Positions 57,709-64,000 of a DNA stretch of 64,000 nt are shown here, piece after piece. Position 1 is the first letter of the stretch. Every line of letters starts with the position of its first letter. Origin of the DNA: Debaryomyces hansenii CBS767 (Eukaryota > Ascomycota > Pichiomycetes > Serinales > Debaryomycetaceae); assembly GCF_000006445.2 (NCBI RefSeq), contig NC_006043.2, positions 620,001 to 684,000 of the forward strand, written 5' to 3'. The position numbers and the translations under genes are program-made. The notes beneath the pieces were generated by a model. That model ran no database searches, had not been told where the DNA came from, and saw only the letters and a list, made by a program, of their open reading frames with translations.

Positions 57709-58539
57709 ATGGATGACTTATTGAATCAAAAAAACCAGGATATTGTTTTACTCGCTCCAGGAAATTCTGTTAATCTAGAGGTTCCCACTATCAACATTGA
57801 TACGAACCAAGAGAATAATGGTATTAATGAATCAAATGTCGAAGAGGCAAATGTTTATCTCTCACGGTTGAAACTCAATAATGCGCCTGGGGAAGAACAA
57901 CGTCAAGGAGAAATATACTTAACAAAGTTGAAGCAGCAGGCTGCGGAGAACAAAATCGGGACTAATCTACACCATCAAAGGTTAAGGGATTCTACAATTG
58001 AAGTGAGAGAGAATGTTGACCATATTAATCAGTATCTTTTCCTTGATGAAAATGGACAACCACAGGACGCAGACAACGCCACCTTTGATTTTGGAAATCC
58101 TGCTCTTAACCAAATGTATTCATTAATAAGAAGGGACTTGAACGCACAAACAAATCGGATGGACCGAGAATTCAGGGGTATGGACCGAAAATTCAGGGGT
58201 ATGGACCGAGAATTCAGTGAATTGAAAAGACTCGTTAGGAGTGAACGGAACCGGTCAAAGAATAAGCTATTGGCATCTGGAGATAACACGGACTCCCCAA
58301 ATGCTTACCTTCCTATTTGTAATGATCGTGGACAACACCCTACTGATTGTGGTCTCGAACCATTAACGTCGCTTGATCAAATTAATAGAATGAATGGAAT
58401 ATTAACTGATCAGTATTTAAGCTTTTATCATCTAGGCACCACTCGTCTAGTTTCAGAAAAAAAAGCCAGATTAATGGAATATATCGGAATTCATGAAAGA
58501 ATTGTCGTAAATTCAGTACGTGGTGCACCACCGGTCTGA
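57709..58539 (+). CDS. Unknown coiled-coil protein, tandem copy 2
   Basis: The 276-residue paralogue lies 2,281 bp downstream of copy 1 in the same orientation. Outside codons 147-193 only two bases differ (one silent, one Thr to Ala at residue 124). Inside that island I count about 23 base changes causing 13 substitutions. The heptads read MDREFRG, MDRKFRG, MDREFSE, so predicted g positions 154 and 168 are Glu instead of Lys while the e-position Asp residues are unchanged. This should alter which partners the coiled coil prefers. The C-terminal domain is identical. Function unknown. Confidence 0.8.
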   Translation: MDDLLNQKNQDIVLLAPGNSVNLEVPTINIDTNQENNGINESNVEEANVYLSRLKLNNAPGEEQRQGEIYLTKLKQQAAENKIGTNLHHQRLRDSTIEVRENVDHINQYLFLDENGQPQDADNATFDFGNPALNQMYSLIRRDLNAQTNRMDREFRGMDRKFRGMDREFSELKRLVRSERNRSKNKLLASGDNTDSPNAYLPICNDRGQHPTDCGLEPLTSLDQINRMNGILTDQYLSFYHLGTTRLVSEKKARLMEYIGIHERIVVNSVRGAPPV

Positions 58540-58689
58540 ATAAATATCTTATGCCATGTACCAGTCCACATCTTATCAGTGGAGATATATAGATCTGAGA
58601 TTGCTCAATATATATATTATATATATATATAATATTTATGAACCCCAATTATCATTAAAAGCGACCCACGTAGACGAGAATTTCCATAC
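58540..58689. other. 3' flank of copy 2
   Basis: Homologous to 56259-56380 but with a longer (AT)n tract at about 58607-58631. It runs directly into the upstream region of the zinc-cluster gene. Confidence 0.6.
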
Positions 58690-59052
58690 TGTGTTTCCTT
58701 GTGCTCGATCTCACTACCTAAAAAAAATTGAGCTGAATAACTTATCTCTTTGTTACTACTATTCTTTTTCACTATAGCATTCATAGACTAAAAAATAGAA
58801 TGAGGTAAGTTGAGAATCATATTAGTATAGTCATATAATTATTCTGAGTGCTGAGATATAACATATTTGTGTATTTAACGTAATTCCAAGATTAGGTCTG
58901 TTGATGATCTAAAGTTTGTTCAAATTGTTAGAATGTTTTCCACGCTAGATGCAAGTTCGTTTAGTGAATTAAATAATATAAAAATAGATCCCACGGAAGA
59001 TGAGAATCGGGTGAAACACCGGCAAATTCAAATGAAGAATATTGTTAGTGGA
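58690..59052 (+). repeat. Repeat copy 3: intact parent of the relics
   Basis: This is the promoter and first codons of the intact zinc-cluster gene, the sequence from which relics 1 and 2 derive. It shares the block ending CACTATAGCATTCATAGA and, inside the gene, CCACGCTAGATGCAAGTTCG. Here the ATG is intact at 58933-58935. Confidence 0.75.
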
Positions 59053-60801
59053 TCCAGAGTTAGATCAAAAACTGGATGCATATGCTGCCGCCGAAGAAAG
59101 TAAGTACATATTTGATACTAGAGCTATTAAAGATTTACTAACTATCCAAGAAAAAAATGCGATGAAGTACATCCTATATGTGGATCGTGTAAGTCAAGGG
59201 ATGAGGAATGTACCTGGTTGATTAAGAAATATAAATCAGTAACCAATGACATGAAAGCCAAGAAGACGAACAAACTCACTGGTATGAAAGCTCCTGAAGT
59301 TGATAACATGACCAATAATATAAATGAAGCAAAGAAAGGTAAGATAATAGATGCTGTGGACACCACGAACTTTCCGATACAGACAGATACGAATTTGTCA
59401 CCTTTCTTCAAAGCAGTATTGGGGTCACCTGGAGAATTAAGTCCAATGCAGCTAGGCGAAATAGAAGATATCCCCAGCAGTGTAATGTCATATAATGAAA
59501 CGAATGATATTGACTTTTCTGAATTTTCGAATATATTACTTTCACCTTCATCCACATTCAGTTTGTATTTAGATGAGCCAGGGTTGCGTCTTTTGGAATA
59601 CTTTGAAAACAAGGTGGCGAAGATTTTATGTATAAGTCCAGAATCTTCCAACTATTTTTTGAAAACTTTTGTGTCTGTTGCTATGACTGAAGAGTCTATA
59701 ATGCATGCTTTGGCAGCATGGGGAGGGGTGTTTTCAGAGGGGGCATCTAGTGAATTGGTCAACTATCATATGTCGCAAGCGACTATATTAATACATGAAA
59801 GGCATTTGGCCAATTCTAAATTGAATAAGCATGGATATTACGTAGCCGTTTGCTATTATTTAATAGCAATAGGTATCGAGATATGTTCTGGTGATGTATC
59901 TAAGTGGTACAAGCATTTTAATGCATGCACAGAATTACTCAGGTCATATGGAGGGTTGGCAAAATTCCTAAAAGATTTTAACTATTCTAATAATGTGAAA
60001 TGGTTAATTGCAAGTTTTCAATTTCATGATATTATGTCTTCAGTTACTCTTTCAAGTGGAACTTCTTGCTCTATGAAGAATTATAATAACTTATTCAAAA
60101 ATTATAATTTACTTGACATAGGTGATTATGGTATTGATCCTTACCAAGGATGCATTCAGCCCATATATTTAATACTAGGTGAAATTATGAATTCCTACGT
60201 TGAACTAAAAGAAGAACGAAAAAAACTCAAGGCCAGTATTCTACACTTATCTCTTGAAGACTCTAACTCTTCTGAAATTGACGGCCTTATGCAACAACGA
60301 ATTGAACATTATAATATTGTGAGTACTCGATATGATGAGTTGCTAAACAAGGTTCAGCTTGCACGCCCTAATGAAAAACAAATAGCACTGATAATGAATA
60401 ACAAAGAGGAATTGGACTTACATTTAACATTATTTGAATTATACCGACTCACCTGTCAAATGTATTTGCTACTCTACATAAAACAAACTCAACCTTCATC
60501 CAGTGAAGTTCAAATGTTACTATTGACTTCATTTGCTTATATTAGTACTTTAGTAGAATCCCCTATGACGGCCTCGCTATCAATGCTGCTTTTAATATGT
60601 GGTATATCATGTTGCAACCACTCGGACAGAAATTATATTAGGACGAAATTTACTAAAATCTATGATAAGTATAAGGCAGGAAATGTGAGAAGAGTTTGGG
60701 ATATCGTTGAAGAAAGCTGGCGTAGAAATCCAGATGGTAATATCTGTATTGATTGGGTTGAAATTTGTGAACAATACGGCTGGAAATTACCAGTTTGTTA
60801 A
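58933..60801 (+). CDS. Zn2Cys6 regulator with fungal-specific C-terminal domain (spliced)
   Basis: The spliced CDS joins 58933-59099 and 59151-60801 and gives 605 residues. The intron splits the zinc cluster; joining restores TGCICCRRRKKKCDEVHPIC and then GSCKSRDEECTW, with perfect C-x2-C-x6-C-x6-C-x2-C-x6-C spacing. The remainder (for example LRLLEYFENKVAKILC, MTEESIMHALAAWGGVFS, GIEICSGDVSKWYKHFNACTE, and a C-terminal DWVEICEQYGWKLPVC) is of the fungal-specific domain class found in Uga3-, Lys14- and Arg81-like regulators. The target is unknown; the neighbouring coiled-coil genes are candidates. Starting instead at a later codon would remove the DNA-binding domain. The stop codon is 69 bp from that of the convergent PY-motif gene. 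Confidence 0.88.
59100..59150 (+). other. Intron (51 bp) in zinc-cluster gene
   Basis: The donor is GTAAGT at 59100, the branch point TACTAAC at 59136-59142, and the acceptor AAG ends at 59150. It interrupts a Lys codon within the zinc cluster, and removal restores the cluster in frame. Confidence 0.93.
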
Positions 60802-60870
60802 GAGATGGAAAATTATTATATATCACAATCGCATGTATAACTAAAACCAATGTAAATGCATAAGTTTAAT

Positions 60871-61905
60871 TTAGCCACCACTCCTTCTCGCTGCTCTTCT
60901 TCTTTCGATTCTAATTTCTTCACGTCTTTTAAAAACATATGACATACATATAATGATTAGTTCGTGAACACTCACAGAATTAGTGCTTTCAAGATTTATA
61001 GGTTGTGTACTTCTTTCAATATGTAGTAAAAGTTTAGCAGTTTCTTGAAATGAAGAAATTATGAATTTTTCTTTCAAATGGATTAATTCACCGAATTTCA
61101 CCAGCGATAAATAGTTCTCTTTGATCCTTCTTGAGGGGAACTTGAATAATTGACCAAACGAATTATTTACCAAAGGATTCTTCTTGTCCAACTTCTGGCT
61201 CTGGGCATCCATATTGTCGATCATGGAAGTTTGATGCTCATCTAAAGAATACAAAGAATAAGTGAAATTCAGCAAAATCGGGTGATATTCCGAATGTACC
61301 CACCTATATCTCTTATCACTGCCGCCATATTTAGTAACATCTGCAATTGGCAATTTATTATGAAAGAAAGTCGAAAATTCGAACGTTTCTGACGGATTAT
61401 CAGCGTTGGGCAGAATTTTGAACGTATATCTGGAGTAATGCGGGCCAATCTTTTTACGAACACTGCAGAACTTATATTTATCAATTTTCTTATCAAACAA
61501 TCTACCTGAGCCTGGTGGCGGAGCAATGAATTTATATATGGTAACAAACTTACCATTTCCAAAGCTAGGCATTATCGTGAATTGTGCTTCCATCAACGGC
61601 ATCCCGATACCTTGTTGCTGTAGATCCAACACATGCTTAAAATTATCAGAATCCGCTGGAACCTTCTTGAATGACTTGTATTTAGCAACTGCATCTTCAG
61701 AAGTAAATGTTAATACATCTGTAGTCATGTTCATATTGCAGAATATAATTCCTCTTTGAATAAGGTTGGGATTCTCTGGCAATCCAATTTCTTGGTTATA
61801 TGCTGGGGGATCAGGACTTTTGACATCATCTGAGGGACCAAACTTTTTTACGTCATCTGGATAACCTTCATTGCCTATCGATGCTTCATATGGAGGGAGA
61901 GACAT
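60871..61905 (-). CDS. PY-motif protein of unknown family, tandem copy 1
   Basis: The 344-residue protein starts with a Pro/Asp-rich tail carrying LPPY at residues 3-6 and PPAY at 33-36, both fitting L/P-P-x-Y motifs that bind WW domains of Rsp5/Nedd4 ligases. A repeated DDVK element lies between them. Residues 60-270 appear to be a mostly beta domain (FCNMNMTTDVLTF, FGNGKFVTIYKFIAPP, CSVRKKIGPHYSRYTF, RYRWVHSEYH), possibly like tubby/LURP-type barrels, but this is tentative. The C-terminus is helical and ends in an Arg-rich stretch. It may be an Rsp5 adaptor or substrate. No membrane segment was seen. A paralogue lies 618 bp upstream. Confidence 0.75.
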   Translation of the reverse strand: MSLPPYEASIGNEGYPDDVKKFGPSDDVKSPDPPAYNQEIGLPENPNLIQRGIIFCNMNMTTDVLTFTSEDAVAKYKSFKKVPADSDNFKHVLDLQQQGIGMPLMEAQFTIMPSFGNGKFVTIYKFIAPPPGSGRLFDKKIDKYKFCSVRKKIGPHYSRYTFKILPNADNPSETFEFSTFFHNKLPIADVTKYGGSDKRYRWVHSEYHPILLNFTYSLYSLDEHQTSMIDNMDAQSQKLDKKNPLVNNSFGQLFKFPSRRIKENYLSLVKFGELIHLKEKFIISSFQETAKLLLHIERSTQPINLESTNSVSVHELIIICMSYVFKRREEIRIERRRAARRSGG

Positions 61906-62523
61906 CTTGATCTAGGGGGTTGGAATAGTTCTTTAAAGACAAAATGTTTGAATATTTATGTCAATGCAGACGCGTGACATATGTCGGAATCCTTGTACAG
62001 TAGCTTCGTATATTTCCTGAGAGATCTTACGTTGGTCACTCGTAACTATTCGAATCGACTACACATAGCCTAAATGATATCATCAAGCCCGAATGAAGTG
62101 TCATTTTGATTAATAATTGCAAAATTTTTATGAGCCCATAACGTATAGAAGAAACAGAAAACTGCGGTGCAGATATTTCAATGACGTATTCCCTGGTACC
62201 AATTATCGTTTGACGGACTTGTCAATGTCTTATGATACATTAAATAAAACAAATAAAGCTTTACTTTTCACTCATAAGTATATTGATATTGATTGTAGAG
62301 TCGCTGACGGCTCCAATATTAGTTCTCTGTTGCAGCCATTCTGATAGTAATAGTATATGTAAGAAATATGTAAGGTAAAAGAAAGCGAGAAGAGTCTGGT
62401 ATACTTTAAGAGCGCTGATTGGAAGCTCATAGGAAATCAGTCTGTTACAAGTTCGGGAGGAGAAGTACAAAATCAGTATATTTTATGTCACTTGTATTAT
62501 AACTAAAACCAAATTGTATTCGA
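61906..62523. promoter_or_regulatory. Intergenic between the PY-motif paralogues
   Basis: The region holds the copy-1 promoter and the copy-2 3' end. GCGTGACA at about 61971-61978 (within ACGCGTGACA) recurs as CCGCGTGACA upstream of copy 2 near 63638, at a similar distance from the ATG, and may be a shared control element. Short open frames at 62117-62344 and 62261-62470 overlap on opposite strands and are not called. Confidence 0.45.
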
Positions 62524-63555
62524 TTAAGCACTGCTTACGGTTGCTATTGCAGATTCTATTCTAAGTTCTTCACGTCTTTTTATAACAAAAGACATACACA
62601 TATTGATTAATTCGTGTAATTCCACAGAGTTAACACTTTCAAGGTCTGTAGAATGTGAGTTTCTCTCAATATGTAATAAAAGTTTAGCAGTTTCTTGATA
62701 TGAGGTGATCATAATTTTTTCCTTCAAATGGATTAATTCACCGGATTTCACCAGAGATAAATATTCATCTTTAATCGTTGTCGATTCAAATTTAAACAAT
62801 TGACCAAGAGAACTGTATACCAAAGGATTTTTTTTGTCCAATTTCTGGCTCCCGGCATCTATATTGTCGATCATGGAAGTTTGATGCTCATCTAAAGCAT
62901 ACAAAGAATAGGTAAAGTTCAGCATAAGGGCATGATATTCAGAATGCACCCATCTGTATCTCTGATCACTGTTTTCACATTTAGTAACGTCTGCAATAGG
63001 CAATTTACTATGGAAGAAAATCGAAAATTCGAACGTCTCTGATGGGTTTTCAGGTTTAGGCAGAATCGTAAATGTGTATCGCGAATAATGAGGACCAGCC
63101 TTTTTACGAACACTGCAGAACTTATATCTATCACGTTTCTTATCAAATAACCTACCCGATCCTGGCAGCGGAGGCAAATATTTATATATGGTAGCAAATT
63201 TACCATTTCCAAAGCTATGCGTCCAACTGAATACTGCTTCCATCAAAGGCATCCCTATACCTTGTTGCTGTAGATTCAGTACATGCTTAAAATTATCAGA
63301 ATCCGCTGGAACCTTCTTGAACGACTTGTATTTAGTAACTGAATCACTAGAAGTGAATGCGAGTGTATCTGTGGTCCAATGCATATTGCAAAAAATAAAT
63401 TCTCTTCGAATAAAGTTAGGACCTTCTGGCAATCCATATTCTAGGTCATATGCCGGAAGACCAGAACTTTTGACATCATCTGGGGGCCCAGACTTTTTGA
63501 CATCATCTAGATAACCTTCATTACCTTTCGATGACTCATAAGGAGGAAGAGACAT
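62524..63555 (-). CDS. PY-motif protein of unknown family, tandem copy 2
   Basis: The 343-residue paralogue of the preceding gene has the same orientation and domain order. Its N-terminus has LPPY at residues 3-6 and LPAY at 33-36, so both PY-type positions are kept though the second changes from PPxY to LPxY. The core VPADSDNFKHVLNLQQQGIG and the segments GSGRLFDKK and AGPHYSRYTF are shared. Divergence is spread along the length, unlike the coiled-coil pair, which indicates an older duplication. The C-terminus lacks the Arg-rich end of copy 1. Function unknown; Rsp5 interaction is inferred only from the motifs. Confidence 0.75.
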   Translation of the reverse strand: MSLPPYESSKGNEGYLDDVKKSGPPDDVKSSGLPAYDLEYGLPEGPNFIRREFIFCNMHWTTDTLAFTSSDSVTKYKSFKKVPADSDNFKHVLNLQQQGIGMPLMEAVFSWTHSFGNGKFATIYKYLPPLPGSGRLFDKKRDRYKFCSVRKKAGPHYSRYTFTILPKPENPSETFEFSIFFHSKLPIADVTKCENSDQRYRWVHSEYHALMLNFTYSLYALDEHQTSMIDNIDAGSQKLDKKNPLVYSSLGQLFKFESTTIKDEYLSLVKSGELIHLKEKIMITSYQETAKLLLHIERNSHSTDLESVNSVELHELINMCMSFVIKRREELRIESAIATVSSA

Positions 63556-64000
63556 ATTGATTTACGTGTTGAGAGTGGCATTTATCTTTAGCCAAAAAAA
63601 GTAGCATATTTGCAATATTTATATCAATTAATTCAGCCGCGTGACAATATAGCCCCTGAATAGATCGTAGATCGTATATTTACTAAGAACCAGTTAATAT
63701 TTCAATCGGGGCCGAATAGCCTCAATGTGTGACAATATTATATAAAATTGAATACTAGTATATAATACATAATTATATACTTTGATAAAGTGTCACCAGT
63801 AATAATAATTGCAAAATAATTTCTGACGTGCAAATAGTGCATAGAAAAATAGGAGCTAAATTGTTTTAGAAATGGCATAGAAACAGTCTAGATGAAGATA
63901 TTAACGTGAGGAAGAGAAGAGCGTCGCCGAGGTAAGACTATTGTAACATCCGAGATGCAATTCATTGATATGGTTGATTAGTTGCACTGTTATCATGCGA
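63556..64000. other. Upstream region of PY-motif copy 2, to window end
   Basis: This is A/T-rich DNA containing the CCGCGTGACA element near 63637-63646 about 85 bp before the ATG. No other gene or repeat was recognised before the window ends. Confidence 0.45.

Noticed and set aside
1..64000. CRISPR arrays, bacterial operons or transposon ends
   Set aside because: The window is eukaryotic nuclear DNA; no regularly spaced direct repeats, transposase or reverse-transcriptase genes, or LTRs were seen.

Overview
The window comes from the nuclear genome of a budding yeast, most likely a CTG-clade species close to Debaryomyces. Genes are compact, A+T-rich and nearly intron-free. Both introns found have GTANGT donors and TACTAAC branch points. 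Most genes have clear Saccharomyces counterparts. In two conserved proteins (Ssu72 and the Dpp1-like phosphatase) a CTG codon sits where serine fits better than leucine, which supports CUG=Ser decoding. A NUXM-like complex I subunit also fits this clade. Names below are those of S. cerevisiae homologues, assigned from motifs read by eye; no database search was possible.

Positions 1-12,500 hold housekeeping genes: a small MLLE-like protein, SAS3, PTC2, PIN4, SBH1 (whose first exon is just the ATG), mitochondrial prolyl-tRNA synthetase, and a membrane protein with seven Trp-rich repeats. Positions 12,500-19,400 are accessory: a broken reading frame of unknown family, then a tandem pair of DAL5-type transporters. 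The second transporter is interrupted by one TGA, and both have a CGG-N9-CCG palindrome upstream.

Positions 19,400-48,700 are dense core genes: MKS1-like, JJJ1, SQS1, ATG4, SSU72, POP1, a Sed1/Spi1-like wall protein, UBP3, a Shu2-like SWIM protein, RTT106, a complex I subunit, an aminotransferase, a DPP1-like phosphatase, VAM7, an alpha/beta-hydrolase membrane protein and a DMA-type FHA-RING ligase. A 1.6-kb gap before the wall-protein gene contains a pair of strong hairpins.

Positions 50,000-64,000 are accessory and duplicated. A maltose-type permease faces a MAL-activator-like zinc-cluster regulator, without a maltase. Next come two tandem copies of a 276-residue coiled-coil protein of unknown function, ending at a second zinc-cluster regulator that has a 51-bp intron. 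Each copy is preceded by a decayed copy of that regulator's promoter and first codons. The two coiled-coil genes are almost identical except in one island of heptad repeats, where charges at predicted pairing positions are switched. This is the best candidate in the window for an undescribed system. Last come two tandem paralogues carrying PY motifs, possible partners of the Rsp5 ubiquitin ligase.
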